Assembly: GCA_001939945.1 (NCBI GenBank)
Contig: MOEB01000008.1
Location: forward strand, 84,874 to 148,873
DNA: 64,000 bases
Reading direction: 5' to 3'
DNA from: Aerophototrophica crusticola
Lineage (GTDB): Bacteria; Pseudomonadota; Alphaproteobacteria; Azospirillales; Azospirillaceae
Part shown: positions 8,242-18,084 of the stretch, piece by piece
Numbering within the stretch: the first letter of the stretch is position 1
Layout: each line of letters begins with the position of its first letter
Translations under genes and position numbers: made by a program
The notes under the pieces: model-generated
What the model saw: the letters and a program-made list of their open reading frames with translations, nothing else
Databases searched by the model: none
Told to the model about the DNA's origin: nothing

Positions 8242-11200
8242 ATGTTCAACGCCATCGTCGGCGCAAGCTTGCGCAACCGGCTGCTGGTCCTGGCCGCGGC
8301 CCTGCTGCTCAGCCTCTACGGGGCCTTGGCCCTGCGGGACATGCCCATCGACGTCTTCCCCGACCTGAACCGCCCCACCGTCACCCTGATGACGGAGGCG
8401 GGCGGGCTGGCGCCGGAGGAGGTGGAGCAACTCGTCACCTTCCCCATCGAGACGGCCATGAACGGCATGCCCGGCGTCACCCGGGTGCGCTCCACCTCCG
8501 CCGCCGGCCTGTCGGTGGTCTATGTGGAGTTCGACTGGGGCACGGAGATCTACCTGAACCGCCAGCAGGTGGCGGAGCGGCTGGGCCTCTTGTCCGGCCA
8601 GTTGCCGGAAGGGGTGACACCCCACATGGGGCCCGTCTCCTCCATCATGGGGGAGATCATGCTGATCGCCATGCGGGGCGACGGGGTGGACCCCATGGTG
8701 CTGCGGGACAAGGCGGACTGGGTGGTGCGGCCGCGGCTGCTGGCCATCCCCGGCGTGTCCCAGATCATCCCCATCGGCGGGGAGGTGCGGCAGCTCCGCG
8801 TCACCCCGGACCCGGCGCGCATGGCCCTGCTGGGCGTGGCGGCCGAGGATGTGGCGACGGCGCTGGAAGGCTTCGGCCGCAACACGGGCGGCGGCTTCGT
8901 GGACCAGCGGGCGTCGGAGTACCTGGTGCGCGGCGTGGCCCGCACGGCGCGGGTGGAGGATTTGGCGCGGTTGCCGGTGGCCTTCCGCGACGGGGTGGCC
9001 GTGCCCCTGTCGGCGGTGGCGGAGGTGGGCTTCGGCGCGCGGCAGAAGCGGGGCGACGGCGGCATGGGCGGGGAGCCGGCGGTGATCCTGGCGGTGCAGA
9101 AGCAGCCCGGCGCCGACACGACCACGCTGACCCGGGAGGTGGAGGCGGCGCTGGTGGAGCTGCAGCGGGCCATGCCGGCGGGCGTGACCGCGGACAAGGT
9201 GCTGTTCCGCCAGGCGGACTTCATCCAGGGCTCCGTCAACAACCTGCAGAAGGTGCTGCTGGAGGCGGCGGCCGTCGTCACGGTGGTGCTGTTCCTGTTC
9301 CTGCTGAACGTGCGCACGACGGTGATCAGCCTGGTGGCCATCCCGGTGTCCGTCCTGGTCACCATCCTGGTGTTCAAGGCCATGGGCCTGACCATCAACA
9401 CCATGACCCTGGGCGGCCTCGCCATCGCCATCGGCGAGCTGGTGGACGACGCGGTGGTGGACGTGGAGAACATCTTCCGCCGCCTGCGGGAGAACAGGGC
9501 CTGCGGCAATCCCCGCACCGCCTTCCAGGTGGTGCTGGCCGCCAGCGCGGAGGTGCGGTCGGGCATCGTCTACGCGACCCTGATCGTGGTGCTGGTCTTC
9601 GTGCCCCTGTTCGCCCTGTCGGGCATCGAGGGGCGGCTGTTCGCCCCGCTGGGCATCGCCTACATCGTGTCGATCCTGGCCAGCCTGGCCGTGGCGGTGA
9701 CGGTGACGCCGGTGCTGTCCTATTACCTGCTGCCGGGGCTGAAGACGCTGGAGCACCCGGAGGGGCGCCTGGTGCGGGCGCTGAAGCGGGGCAACGCGCG
9801 GCTGCTGGCCTTCGCCTTCGGCCACCGGCGGCTGCTGGTGGGCACGGCGGCCACGGCGGTGCTGCTGGCCGGGCTGGGGGCGGCGTCGCTGCCGCGGGCC
9901 TTCCTGCCGGCCTTCAACGAGGGGACAATGCTGGTCTCCCTCAACCTCCAGCCCGGGATCTCCTTGGCGGAGTCCGCCCGGGTGGGCGCCTTGGCGGAGC
10001 GGCTGATCCTGGGCGTGCCGGAGGTGGAGGCGGTGGGCCGCCGCACCGGCCGGGCCGAGCTGGACGAGCATGCGGAGGGCGTGCACGTCAACGAGATCGA
10101 CGTGGACCTCCGCCCCTCCGACCGGTCGCGGGACGAGATCCTGGCGGACATAAGGGACCGGCTGTCCGTGCTGCCGGTATCCGTGAACCTGGGCGCCCCC
10201 ATCGCCCACCGGCTGGACCACATGCTGTCCGGCGTGCGGGCGCAGCTGGCCCTGAAGATCTATGGGGAGGACCTGGACACGCTCCGCGCCATCGCGGGCG
10301 AGTTGCAGGCACGGCTGACCGACATCCCCGGCCTGGTGGATCTGCAGGTGGAGCGGCAGGTGCGCATCCCGCAGGTGCAGGTGGTGGTGGACCATGAGCG
10401 GGCGGCCCAGCTGGGCCTGACCCCCGCCAGGGCCATGGAGCTGCTGCGCGCCTTCTCCGACGGCACGGTGGTGTCGGAGGTGGTGGACGGGGCCCGGCGC
10501 ATGGAGGTGACCCTGCGCCTGGGCGAGGCGGACCGCACCGCGGACGGGTTGGCCGGGCTGCTGGTGGACACGCCGGCCGGCCGGGTGCCCCTGTCCCTGT
10601 TCGCCGAGGTGGTGGAGACCGACGGCCCCAACCAGGTGCAGCGGGAGAACGGCAGCCGCCGCATCGCCGTGCTGGCCAACACCGACGGCCGGGTGGACAT
10701 GGCGGAGGTGGTGGCCGCCATCCGGGCGGAGATGGCCGCCATGCCCCTGCCCACGGGCTATTTCACCAGCCTGGAGGGCACCTTCCAGGCGCAGGAGGAG
10801 GCGGCGAGGACCATGGCCGCCCTGGCGGCGGTGTCCCTGGCCCTGGTCTTCCTGGTGCTGTACGGGCGCTACCGGTCCGTGTCGCTTGCCCTGATCATCA
10901 TGGGCAACATCCCGCTGGCCCTGGTGGGCAGCGTGGTGGCGTTGTGGATCGCCGGGCAGCCCCTGTCGGTGGCCAGCATGGTGGGCTTCGTCACCCTGGC
11001 GGGCATCAGCGCCCGCAACGGCATCCTGAAGGTCAGCCACTACATCAACCTGGTCCTGCACGAGGGGGAGCGGTTCGACCGCGCCATGATCCTGCGGGGC
11101 AGCCAGGAACGGCTGGTGCCCGTGCTGATGACCGCCCTGTCGGCGGGCGTGGCGCTGGTGCCCCTTATGATCGGGGCCGACCAGCCGGGCAAGGAGGTGC

Positions 11201-11358
11201 TGCACCCCGTGGCCGTCACCATCTTCGGCGGCCTGGTCAGCGCCACCCTGCTGGACACCCTGCTGACCCCCGTGCTGTTCGAGCGCTTCGGCCGCCCGGC
11301 GGTGGAACGGCTGGCCGCGGCGCAGCAGGACGCGGGCCAGCCGGCGGAGGCCTATTGA
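8242..11358 (+). CDS. heavy-metal efflux RND transporter (CzcA/CusA family)
   Basis: A 1038-residue inner-membrane proton/metal antiporter of normal HME-RND length, with twelve expected membrane helices. The start [18 protein letters not shown] and the segment [18 protein letters not shown] are typical. The TM4 signature is [17 protein letters not shown], which carries the paired aspartates needed for proton coupling. From memory this signature belongs to the less-characterised HME3-type group rather than classic CzcA (Zn/Co/Cd) or CusA (Cu/Ag), so the metal is uncertain. The copper-type operator upstream favours copper or silver. It is co-transcribed with the adaptor. Confidence 0.92.
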   Translation: MFNAIVGASLRNRLLVLAAALLLSLYGALALRDMPIDVFPDLNRPTVTLMTEAGGLAPEEVEQLVTFPIETAMNGMPGVTRVRSTSAAGLSVVYVEFDWGTEIYLNRQQVAERLGLLSGQLPEGVTPHMGPVSSIMGEIMLIAMRGDGVDPMVLRDKADWVVRPRLLAIPGVSQIIPIGGEVRQLRVTPDPARMALLGVAAEDVATALEGFGRNTGGGFVDQRASEYLVRGVARTARVEDLARLPVAFRDGVAVPLSAVAEVGFGARQKRGDGGMGGEPAVILAVQKQPGADTTTLTREVEAALVELQRAMPAGVTADKVLFRQADFIQGSVNNLQKVLLEAAAVVTVVLFLFLLNVRTTVISLVAIPVSVLVTILVFKAMGLTINTMTLGGLAIAIGELVDDAVVDVENIFRRLRENRACGNPRTAFQVVLAASAEVRSGIVYATLIVVLVFVPLFALSGIEGRLFAPLGIAYIVSILASLAVAVTVTPVLSYYLLPGLKTLEHPEGRLVRALKRGNARLLAFAFGHRRLLVGTAATAVLLAGLGAASLPRAFLPAFNEGTMLVSLNLQPGISLAESARVGALAERLILGVPEVEAVGRRTGRAELDEHAEGVHVNEIDVDLRPSDRSRDEILADIRDRLSVLPVSVNLGAPIAHRLDHMLSGVRAQLALKIYGEDLDTLRAIAGELQARLTDIPGLVDLQVERQVRIPQVQVVVDHERAAQLGLTPARAMELLRAFSDGTVVSEVVDGARRMEVTLRLGEADRTADGLAGLLVDTPAGRVPLSLFAEVVETDGPNQVQRENGSRRIAVLANTDGRVDMAEVVAAIRAEMAAMPLPTGYFTSLEGTFQAQEEAARTMAALAAVSLALVFLVLYGRYRSVSLALIIMGNIPLALVGSVVALWIAGQPLSVASMVGFVTLAGISARNGILKVSHYINLVLHEGERFDRAMILRGSQERLVPVLMTALSAGVALVPLMIGADQPGKEVLHPVAVTIFGGLVSATLLDTLLTPVLFERFGRPAVERLAAAQQDAGQPAEAY

Positions 11359-11376
11359 CCCCTTCCCAGACCAACC

Positions 11377-11399
11377 GGCCCCGGCAGGACGCCGGGGCC
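11377..11399 (+). terminator. hairpin between the RND gene and the last gene of the operon
   Basis: A perfect 9-bp stem, GGCCCCGGC / GCCGGGGCC, with the 5-base loop AGGAC. It is followed by TTCCTATC, which is a poor U-tract, so it may act as an attenuator or RNA-stability element rather than a full terminator. Confidence 0.5.
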
Positions 11400-11426
11400 T
11401 TCCTATCGCAACAAGGGAGACCTGAC

Positions 11427-11807
11427 ATGACCCGTTTCCGACCCCTCGCCCTGGCGGCGGCCCTGCTGCTGGCGCCCGTCACCGCCCTCGCCCACGGGGA
11501 GGATGGCCGGCATGGCGGCACCCTGGTGGATGCCCCGCCCTACCACCTGGAACTGGTGGCCAAGGGCAAGGAGCTGACGCTCCATGTGATGGACGACAAG
11601 ATGGCCCCGGTGGACGTGACCGGTGCCACCGCTTCGGCCACGGTGCTGGCCGGCGGCAAGTCGGAGAAGGTGGAGCTGAAGCCCGCCGGCGCCGCGGCCC
11701 TGGCCGGGCAGGCCGGGACGGAGCTGGGCCACGGGGCGAAGGTGGTCGCCTCCATAACCCTGAAGGGCGCCAAGCCGGTGCAGGCCCGGTTCGAGGTGGG
11801 GCACTGA
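11427..11807 (+). CDS. small exported protein associated with metal-efflux loci
   Basis: 126 residues, with a signal peptide ending VTALAHGEDGRHGG. The rest is beta-rich (HLELVAKGKELTLHVMDD, ATVLAGGKSEKVELKPAG, KPVQARFEVGH). It resembles the small periplasmic proteins commonly found beside czc/cus genes, which probably bind metal, but I cannot name a characterised member. The ATG at 11427 follows AGGGAG. The longer frame upstream overlaps the RND gene and is not used. The TGA stop is followed directly by TACC of a structured repeat. Confidence 0.75.
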   Translation: MTRFRPLALAAALLLAPVTALAHGEDGRHGGTLVDAPPYHLELVAKGKELTLHVMDDKMAPVDVTGATASATVLAGGKSEKVELKPAGAAALAGQAGTELGHGAKVVASITLKGAKPVQARFEVGH

Positions 11808-11945
11808 TACCAAGCGCATGAGTTTTTGACTCATGCGCTTGGAGGCCGGCGACCGCCGGCCCGCGGGCCCATGCCCGCGTGAGCCAAGCCGCCGGATGGC
11901 GGCGCCCGGCGCCTGAGGGGCCGGTGATCGTGACCGGTCACCGGC
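11808..11945 (+). repeat. family A multi-hairpin element, copy 1 (forward)
   Basis: Five consecutive hairpins. (i) CCAAGCGCATGAGT / ACTCATGCGCTTGG, 14 bp perfect, 11810-11842. (ii) GCCGGC-GACC-GCCGGC, 11845-11860. (iii) CGCGGGC-CCAT-GCCCGCG, 11862-11879. (iv) GCCGCC-GGAT-GGCGGC, 11888-11903, after the linker GTGAGCCAA. (v) GCCGGTGA / TCACCGGC, 11920-11945. It begins right after the TGA of the metal-operon gene and fills most of the convergent gap before the aldo/keto reductase. Other copies are at 37294-37442, 39395-39475 and 48994-49145. Confidence 0.9.
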
Positions 11946-11985
11946 ACCCTCGAACGCCCCCGGCCCCCGGGTCCCCTGGAATGGG

Positions 11986-12891
11986 TCAGGGCAGCGGCGC
12001 GCCCATGGCGGTGGAGAGGATGCCGTACCATTCGGTGCGGGTCATGCGCACCTTCAAGGCGTCCGCCGCCTCCCGCACCCGATCCGGCGTCTGGGTTCCC
12101 ACCAGCGGGATCGGGCGTGAGGGGTGGGCCATGATCCAGGCATAGGCGGCGGCACTGCGCGATACCCCGTCCCGCGCGGCGATGCGGTCCAGCAGCGCCG
12201 TGACGGGCTGGGCCTTGGCCCCGTCCGGCTTGGCGATCCGCCCGCCGGCCAGCGGGGACCAGGCCAGCACGGCCATGCCCAGCTCCATGGCCTGGTCCAG
12301 GACCCCGTCGAACAGGGGGCCATGGGCCAGGGCGGAGAATTCCGGCTGGGTGGAAACCAGCTTGAAGGGCAGGTGGGCCTGCAAGGCCCGCACCTGGGCC
12401 GGGCTGTGGTTGGACACGCCCACGGCGGCGACCTTGCCCTGCTCCACCAACCCGGCCAGGGTGGCGGCCACCGCCGCCGGGTGGGACAACAGGTCGGGCC
12501 GGTGGATCTGGTAGAGGTCCACCCGCTCCACCCCCAGCCGCTTCAGCGACGCCTCGCAGGCCGCGGCCAGGTAGCCGGCGCTGCTGTCATAGGGCACGCC
12601 GGGGTTGATGCCGCCCTTGGTGGCCAGGAACATCCGGTCCCGCAGGCCCGGTGCCTCCCCCAGCACCCGGCCCAGCAGGGCCTCCGCCGCGCCGAACGGC
12701 TCCCCCGGCCCGGCATAGATGTCGGCCGTGTCGAACAGGGTGACGCCCGCCTCCAGGACCGTTTCCACCAGGGCCCTTGCGGCGGCCACGTCCTGCCCCC
12801 GGAAGCGCCACATGCCCCAGCCCAGGGGCGACAGGGGGACGGTCCCCGGGACCAGGGTGCGCGGGGATGTGTCGAGCGTCAGCCAGTCCAT
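11986..12891 (-). CDS. aldo/keto reductase
   Basis: A 301-residue cytosolic NAD(P)H-dependent oxidoreductase with a TIM-barrel fold. It shows the family tetrad: Asp and Tyr in LFDTADIYAG, Lys in FLATKGGI, and His in DLYQIHRPDLL. The nucleotide-binding end carries PIPLVGTQTPDRVREAADA. Overall it resembles the YdhF-like subgroup. I chose the ATG at 12891 because GGGAGG stands 6 bases before it; the frame extends 18 codons further without a good ribosome site. It lies 72 bp downstream of the FAD oxidoreductase on the same strand, so the two may be one transcript. The substrate is unknown. Confidence 0.88.
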   Translation of the reverse strand: MDWLTLDTSPRTLVPGTVPLSPLGWGMWRFRGQDVAAARALVETVLEAGVTLFDTADIYAGPGEPFGAAEALLGRVLGEAPGLRDRMFLATKGGINPGVPYDSSAGYLAAACEASLKRLGVERVDLYQIHRPDLLSHPAAVAATLAGLVEQGKVAAVGVSNHSPAQVRALQAHLPFKLVSTQPEFSALAHGPLFDGVLDQAMELGMAVLAWSPLAGGRIAKPDGAKAQPVTALLDRIAARDGVSRSAAAYAWIMAHPSRPIPLVGTQTPDRVREAADALKVRMTRTEWYGILSTAMGAPLP

Positions 12892-12963
12892 GCGGTCCTC
12901 CCGGGAGATGCCCCGCATCATCGGGCGCCCCGGCCCTTTCCGCAACCCGTGCCGTGGGACCCC

Positions 12964-14412
12964 TCAGCCAGGCGGCGGTGCCGCCGCCTCGCGCAGCCCT
13001 TCCCCGGGGCGGGGGCCGTCGTCGGCGTGGCGTCGCAGGACGCCGCTCAGGGTCCGGGCCAGGGTCTGGGCCTGCACCCGGATGTCCGGCACGGCCGTCA
13101 TCTCCCAGAAGGCGCCGCGGGTGACCGGGCCGATGGCATAGAGGCCCGCGGTGGTGCCGCCGTCCCGGCGCAGCAGCTGGCCGGACGGGGTGACGTCCAG
13201 GCCCAGGTGGTAGGGGTCCGGCCGGCCCAGCCCGTCCCGCAGCAGGGATTGGACCAGGGGGTCGCGGATGCGGGTCACGTCGCAGCTCGGCCCCGCGCAG
13301 TTGATGACGTGGTCCACCGCGGCCTCCTCCTCCCCGCCGCCGCGGGGGGACCAGCGGACGCGGATGCCGTCGCCGGTGTCCTCCAGCCCGCGCAGCCGGC
13401 CCGCCACGACCTTCAGCCGGCCGGTGGCCCGCAGCTCCTCCACCGTTTCGGCGACCTCCGGGGCAAGACGGTGGCGGTGGACATCCCACCAGGGGCGCAG
13501 GTGGCGCAGGAACCGGGCCTTGGCCTGGGGCGGAAGGTCCTGCCAATAGGCCCGGGTCAGGGGGCGGAGGCTGTCCACCACCGCGTGCCAGGACCGCCCC
13601 TCCGCGCCTTCCGCGTCCACACGGGCGCGCACCGCGCGCAAGGCCTGGGACAGGCTGCCGGGCAGGGAGGGGGGCAGGGGCATCACATGGGGGAAGGCGG
13701 GGGCGTGCCGGCGCGGCACCAGCCCCCGGCGCGACAGGGCGGTGATCCGGCCATGGTGGCCGCGGGCGCGCAGGGCCAGGACCATGTCCACCATGGTCAG
13801 GCCGGTGCCCACCAGCAGCACCCGGTCCAGGGTGCCGACGCTGTCCAGCGTGCCGGGCGCCCAGGGGTCCCCGTGGTAGCGGGGGCTGGCATGGATGGCG
13901 GGGTCGGCGCCGCCCGGCAGCTCCGGCGGGAAGTTGCCCACGGCCAGCACGCAGGCATCCACCGGGTAGGTGCGCCCCATGGCCACCGTCAGCTCCAGTC
14001 CCTTGCCCGTCCGGCAGAGGGTGACGGCGTCGTCCGGCACCAGCACCAGGCGCCCCACGGCCCCCGGCGCCCGCACGGCGCGGCTGAGCGTGTCCTGCAG
14101 GTAGGCGCCGTAGGTCTGGCGCGGCACGAAGGACCCGGGCCCCACCGGGCCCGACACCGCGCCGTCCGGCTGTTCCCGCAGCCAGTCCAGGAAGTGGTTC
14201 GGCTGGTCGGGGAAGGCGCTCATGTTGGCGGCGCGCACGTTCAGCAGGTGCGCCGCGTGGCCGGTGGCATAGGCGACCCCCTTGCCGAAGCCGCGGGCCC
14301 GCTCCACCAGCAGAACCTTGGGCGCCGCCGGCCCGGCGGACAACAGGTGCAGCGCCAGCAGCGAGCCGCTGAAGCCGGCGCCGACGATGGCGACCACAGG
14401 CTGTGCCGTCAT
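12964..14412 (-). CDS. FAD/NAD(P)-binding oxidoreductase (YdhS-like)
   Basis: 482 residues. The N-terminal dinucleotide fold is VVAIVGAGFSGSLLALHLL. Typical family segments are GFGKGVAYATGHAAHLLNVRA-like near residue 55, the second nucleotide site VLLVGTGLTMVDMVLAL, and VINCAGPSCDVTRIRDPLV. The C-terminus restores the flavin site (GLYAIGPVTRGAFWEMTAVPDIR). Members are soluble flavoproteins whose reaction is mostly unproven. The frame runs 44 codons further upstream, but the ATG at 14412 follows a purine-rich GGGAGGGGGAGG and begins exactly at the Rossmann strand. Confidence 0.85.
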   Translation of the reverse strand: MTAQPVVAIVGAGFSGSLLALHLLSAGPAAPKVLLVERARGFGKGVAYATGHAAHLLNVRAANMSAFPDQPNHFLDWLREQPDGAVSGPVGPGSFVPRQTYGAYLQDTLSRAVRAPGAVGRLVLVPDDAVTLCRTGKGLELTVAMGRTYPVDACVLAVGNFPPELPGGADPAIHASPRYHGDPWAPGTLDSVGTLDRVLLVGTGLTMVDMVLALRARGHHGRITALSRRGLVPRRHAPAFPHVMPLPPSLPGSLSQALRAVRARVDAEGAEGRSWHAVVDSLRPLTRAYWQDLPPQAKARFLRHLRPWWDVHRHRLAPEVAETVEELRATGRLKVVAGRLRGLEDTGDGIRVRWSPRGGGEEEAAVDHVINCAGPSCDVTRIRDPLVQSLLRDGLGRPDPYHLGLDVTPSGQLLRRDGGTTAGLYAIGPVTRGAFWEMTAVPDIRVQAQTLARTLSGVLRRHADDGPRPGEGLREAAAPPPG

Positions 14413-14599
14413 GCCTCCCCCTCCCGCCGCCCGTGGGCCCGGTGCCCAGGAAAGCACGTCGGCGGTGCGCCTGCCAACGGCGGAGCATCGGCAGGGTTCC
14501 GGGTCACGCCCGTTACCCCGGTTTTGCTCCAGGTTTGGGGACATAGAAGGACCGGGGCGGATATGGCCAACCTTGGGCAGGGAAAGCTATGCTGCCGCG

Positions 14600-14923
14600 A
14601 TGGCAGAGATCGCGAAAACCCGGCTTTCCCGTTTGCGTGACGTCGGCTGGTCCGTATGGGACCCAATCGGCCTTTGCAGGCCCGGCACGTCTTGGCAGGA
14701 CGACCCGGGGGCAGACGAGTATGATGGCTACCTGCTCAAAGTCGCGGGCATGCTGGCCCAGGTCGCGTCCGACAGTGCGTGCGTCGATTACCTGGTATGG
14801 GTTGAAACCGAGCACATGGGGTTGGGCGAACGCCCGGACACCCGTGAGCGTGCGGGTGAGACCGTCCGGGCCATCCGGGAAACCCTGTCCATGGTTCCCG
14901 GTAAGGACAGCCCAGCCCGCTGA
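14600..14923 (+). CDS. small conserved hypothetical protein (DUF1871-like)
   Basis: 107 residues, soluble, no signal. It contains VWDPIGLCRPG, DEYDGYLLKVAGML and YLVWVETEHMGLG. This WDPIG...DEYD...YL pattern recalls a small uncharacterised family (DUF1871-like) found scattered in many bacteria. Base composition is visibly less GC-rich than its neighbours, which may mean recent acquisition. It is convergent with the exported protein gene on the other strand (5 bp between stops). Function unknown. Confidence 0.7.
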   Translation: MAEIAKTRLSRLRDVGWSVWDPIGLCRPGTSWQDDPGADEYDGYLLKVAGMLAQVASDSACVDYLVWVETEHMGLGERPDTRERAGETVRAIRETLSMVPGKDSPAR

Positions 14924-14928
14924 CCGCC

Positions 14929-15699
14929 TCAGAACTTCAGGTTCGTGCGCAGGCCGAAGCTGGCGGCAGGGCGGGCCTCCAGGTCGCTGACCCGCAGGCT
15001 CAGATCCAGCGGCAGCGGGCCGGTGGCCTGGGGGCGCAGGCGGGCGGCGGCCTCCAGGGACAGGCGGTCGTCCTCCGACAGGCGGAACTGGGCGGAGCGC
15101 AGCATGCTGGCCGCCATGGGGTTGGCCAGGGACAGGACCACGGCACCGCGCTTGGCGCCGGGGGTGCCCTTCTCCGCGCCCACGTCCCAGGCCCAGCGGC
15201 CCGTGCGGCGGCAGCCGGACCAGGTGACCTTTACCTGCCGCGTCTCGTCCGGGCCGAGGCCAAGCTTGGCCGACCCGCTGCTGGGGGCCCAGCCGCCGCA
15301 ACGCCCCTCGTACCGGACCGAATGGCGGTAGCCCTGCTCCAGCCCCAGCGAGGCGGAGGTGCGCAGGCTGCGGGACAGGCTGGCCTCCATCCGGATGGCT
15401 TGGCCGGGCATGGACCTGGGGTCGACCTTCGCCTCCCCCTTGGCGCCGACGAAGCCGGCGACCAGGTCGGTGACCTTCTGCAATCCCTGCTCGGCCCCGG
15501 AGCGCAGGCTGGCCGCCAGGGTTGCCCAAAGGGCCTGCTGTTCCGGCACGGGGGCGGGCGCCACGAGCCCGCGGGGCTGGGGCCGGGAACCCGGCGGGCC
15601 GATCTGGGCCGCGGTCGGTTGCGGGGAGGCCGCGTGGCCGCCCAGGCTGGCCATCACGCACGCGACCAGAAGGATGGCGCCCGTCGTCCGCTGCCGCAT
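14929..15699 (-). CDS. exported protein of unknown function
   Basis: 256 residues. The signal peptide is TGAILLVACVMASLGGHAAS. A proline-rich linker follows, and then a region rich in alternating polar/hydrophobic strands (SLSRSLRTSASLGLEQGYRHSVRYEG, LSLRVSDLEARPAASFGLRTNLKF). The ending in an aromatic residue with amphipathic strands hints at a beta-barrel or an outer-membrane-associated protein, but this is weak. No family recognised. The start at 15699 is the only one that gives a signal peptide. Confidence 0.7.
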   Translation of the reverse strand: MRQRTTGAILLVACVMASLGGHAASPQPTAAQIGPPGSRPQPRGLVAPAPVPEQQALWATLAASLRSGAEQGLQKVTDLVAGFVGAKGEAKVDPRSMPGQAIRMEASLSRSLRTSASLGLEQGYRHSVRYEGRCGGWAPSSGSAKLGLGPDETRQVKVTWSGCRRTGRWAWDVGAEKGTPGAKRGAVVLSLANPMAASMLRSAQFRLSEDDRLSLEAAARLRPQATGPLPLDLSLRVSDLEARPAASFGLRTNLKF

Positions 15700-15888
15700 G
15701 GAGTTACCCCGCCTGTCGTACGATGCCGATGGGCTAGGGTCTAAGGGGTAACGCCAGGGTCGGGGTGTGACCGGAACGTGGGAAGGCTGGGGTCTGTTTG
15801 GGTCAAGGGTGCCGCGCGCCTTCGACCGGTATTGACAAGCGCGCGGCGCGCATCCTCCGCCCTGACCGCAGCCCAGGGAAGCCTGCCC

Positions 15889-16578
15889 TTGTCCGTCCGC
15901 CTGCGCCTTTTCCTGCTTGTCCTGGCCGCCCTGGCCTTGATGCTGGCCTGGTTGGTGCCGCTCGGCCCGGCCCTGGCGTGGCTGGAGGGCGCGGCGCGGC
16001 AGGCGGCGGTGTGGTCGCGGCAGCAGCCGGTCCCGGCGGCCCTGGGCTATGTGGGGCTGGTGGCGGTGGGCAAGCTGTCGCCCGTGCCGGGGGGCATCGC
16101 CCTGATGCTGCTGGGCGGGCTGCTGTTCGGCACCTTGGCGGGCGGGGCGCTGGCGGCCGTGGGGGCGGGGTTCAGCGCCCTGATCGTCGCCGTGCTGGGG
16201 CGCAGGCTGTTCGGCGACTATGCCGCCCGGCGGCTGGGGCCAAGGCTGGAGCACATCGCCGAGGCCATGGCGAAGGACGGGTTCTACTACCTGCTGGCCA
16301 TGCGGCTGCTGCCCGTCCTGCCGGCCTGGATGGTGAACCTGGTGCCGGTGGCCGTGCCGGTGCCCCTGGCGCAGGTGGCGTTGGCGACGACGCTGGGCAT
16401 CCTGCCCGTCTGCCTGCTGGTGGCCAGGGTGGGGGCCGAGGTCTCCGCCCTCACCCGCGCGCATGAGGCGGTGACCGCGGGGCTGCTGCTGGACCCCGCC
16501 GTACTGCTGCCCCTGCTGGCGCTGAGCGCCCTGTCCCTGGCGCCGGTGGTGGCCAAGCGGGTGCGCCGGGGGGCCTGA
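15889..16578 (+). CDS. TVP38/TMEM64 (DedA-like, VTT domain) membrane protein
   Basis: About 229 residues with five or six membrane helices. The VTT core carries LSPVPGGIALMLLGGLLFGTLAGG and, later, MRLLPVLPAWMVNLVPVAVPVPL, typical of this superfamily of putative lipid scramblases or transporters. A TTG at 15889 preceded by AGGGAAG gives a sensible short N-terminus before the first helix. A GTG at 15778 would add 37 arginine/alanine-rich residues. Physiological role unknown. Confidence 0.82.
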   Translation: MSVRLRLFLLVLAALALMLAWLVPLGPALAWLEGAARQAAVWSRQQPVPAALGYVGLVAVGKLSPVPGGIALMLLGGLLFGTLAGGALAAVGAGFSALIVAVLGRRLFGDYAARRLGPRLEHIAEAMAKDGFYYLLAMRLLPVLPAWMVNLVPVAVPVPLAQVALATTLGILPVCLLVARVGAEVSALTRAHEAVTAGLLLDPAVLLPLLALSALSLAPVVAKRVRRGA

Positions 16579-16630
16579 GCGGCGCGGGGGATGCCAAACC
16601 GTTCCCGCTTTGTGCTAAGCTGCGTCCGGG

Positions 16631-17818
16631 ATGGGACAGGTTCGGTCACGAAGGATGGATGCGGGGAGCCAGTCGGTCTGCCGGGATTGCGCCGCCGCCT
16701 TGGCCGGCCGCCCTTCGCGCTGCCCGGAATGCGGGGGGCGGCGGGTATTCTCCCACCCCGAGCTGCATGAGCTGCACATCGGCCACATCGACTGCGACGC
16801 CTTCTATGCCAGCGTGGAGAAGCGCGACAACCCGGACCTGCGGGACAAGCCGGTGATCGTCGGCGGCGACGGGCGGGGCGTGGTCGCCGCCTGCTGCTAC
16901 CTGGCGCGGATGGCGGGCGTGCGCTCCGCCATGCCGGTGCATGAGGCGCTGGAGCGCTGCCCCACCGCCGTGGTCCTGCCCCCCGCCATGGGCAAGTACA
17001 AGCAGGTGGGCAACCAGGTGCGCGCCATCATGGAGGCCTTCACCGACCTGGTGCAGCCCCTGTCCATCGACGAGGCGTACCTGGACCTGTCCGGCGTGCG
17101 CGAGCGCCTGGCCATCAGCCCGGCCCAGGCGCTGGTGGAGGTCGTGCGGCGGGTGGAGTTCGAGCTGCGGGTCACCGCCTCCGTCGGCCTCAGCTACAAC
17201 AAGATGCTGGCCAAGATCGCGTCGGACCTGGACAAGCCGCGCGGCTTCTCCGCCATCGGCCGGGCGGAGGCGCAGGGCTTCCTGGAGGACAAGCCGGTCA
17301 AGATCCTGTGGGGCGTGGGGCCGGCCCTGGAGCGGAAACTGCGGGAGGACGGGATCACCCGGGTGGGCCAGCTGCGCCATCTGGGGGAGGCGCGGCTGGT
17401 GCAGCGCTACGGCGCCATGGGCCGCACGCTCTACCGCTATTCCCAGGCCCAGGACGACCGGCAGGTCACCCCCGACCAGCCGAGCAAGAGCGTGTCGGCC
17501 GAGGACACGCTGGACTGGCCCACCGCCGAGCCGGCGGCCCTGGCCAGCCTGATGCGGCCGCTGGCGGAAAAGGTGGCCCAGCGCATGGCGCGGGAAGGGG
17601 TGGCCGGGCGCAGCGTGGTGCTGAAGCTGAAGACGGCGGACTTCCAGCTCCTCACCCGGTCCCGCCGGGTGGACCCGCCAGCCCGCTCCGCCCAGGTGAT
17701 CCTGGACACGGTGCTGCCGCTGTTGCAGCGGGAGGCGGACGGGCGGGAGTTCCGCCTGCTGGGGGTGGGCTGCACCGACCTGCTGGAGGTGGGGGCCGAG
17801 CCGGACCTGTTCGCGTGA
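16631..17818 (+). CDS. dinB: DNA polymerase IV (Y family) with N-terminal zinc-ribbon-like extension
   Basis: A translesion DNA polymerase of 395 residues. The catalytic carboxylates are in IGHIDCDAFYASVEKRD and LSIDEAYLDLSG. The finger/thumb regions include SVGLSYNKMLAKIASDLDKP and the little finger KSVSAEDTLDW. Before the core are two CxxC-like pairs, CRDCAAALAG and CPECGGRRVFSHPEL, an extension known in alphaproteobacterial DinB. An alternative start is ATG 16655. It may be SOS-regulated, but I did not see a convincing LexA site upstream. Confidence 0.92.
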   Translation: MGQVRSRRMDAGSQSVCRDCAAALAGRPSRCPECGGRRVFSHPELHELHIGHIDCDAFYASVEKRDNPDLRDKPVIVGGDGRGVVAACCYLARMAGVRSAMPVHEALERCPTAVVLPPAMGKYKQVGNQVRAIMEAFTDLVQPLSIDEAYLDLSGVRERLAISPAQALVEVVRRVEFELRVTASVGLSYNKMLAKIASDLDKPRGFSAIGRAEAQGFLEDKPVKILWGVGPALERKLREDGITRVGQLRHLGEARLVQRYGAMGRTLYRYSQAQDDRQVTPDQPSKSVSAEDTLDWPTAEPAALASLMRPLAEKVAQRMAREGVAGRSVVLKLKTADFQLLTRSRRVDPPARSAQVILDTVLPLLQREADGREFRLLGVGCTDLLEVGAEPDLFA

Positions 17819-18084
17819 TGTTGGCACCGCCCGTCCGCACCCGCTTGGGCAGGCCTCGCAGGGGCATTTTCGCCCAAAATGGTACCCCGATGATGGGATA
17901 CCCCGTAGCCGCAGGTGTTTTTCCTTGCCGTGCGGTCCAGACTCGCCCATGTGTGCGGGGTCAACCTGTTTCGGACCGCTGCCCTGCCACGCCTTCGGGT
18001 GTTCAGATCGCTGCTTTTCTGGACACAGACTGATGTGCCGGGCCGTTCGGTTTGGCACCGCCACCATGTTTCGGGAGGACTGTC

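Noticed and set aside
6832..11205. A 1457-codon open frame on the minus strand across the RND genes
   Set aside because: It is the antisense shadow of the GC-rich adaptor and pump genes; its product is low-complexity His/Gln/Arg/Pro with no domain.
12124..14640. An 838-codon plus-strand frame over the aldo/keto reductase and FAD oxidoreductase
   Set aside because: Antisense shadow with Gly/Gln/Arg-rich composition; the two minus-strand genes have clear motifs.
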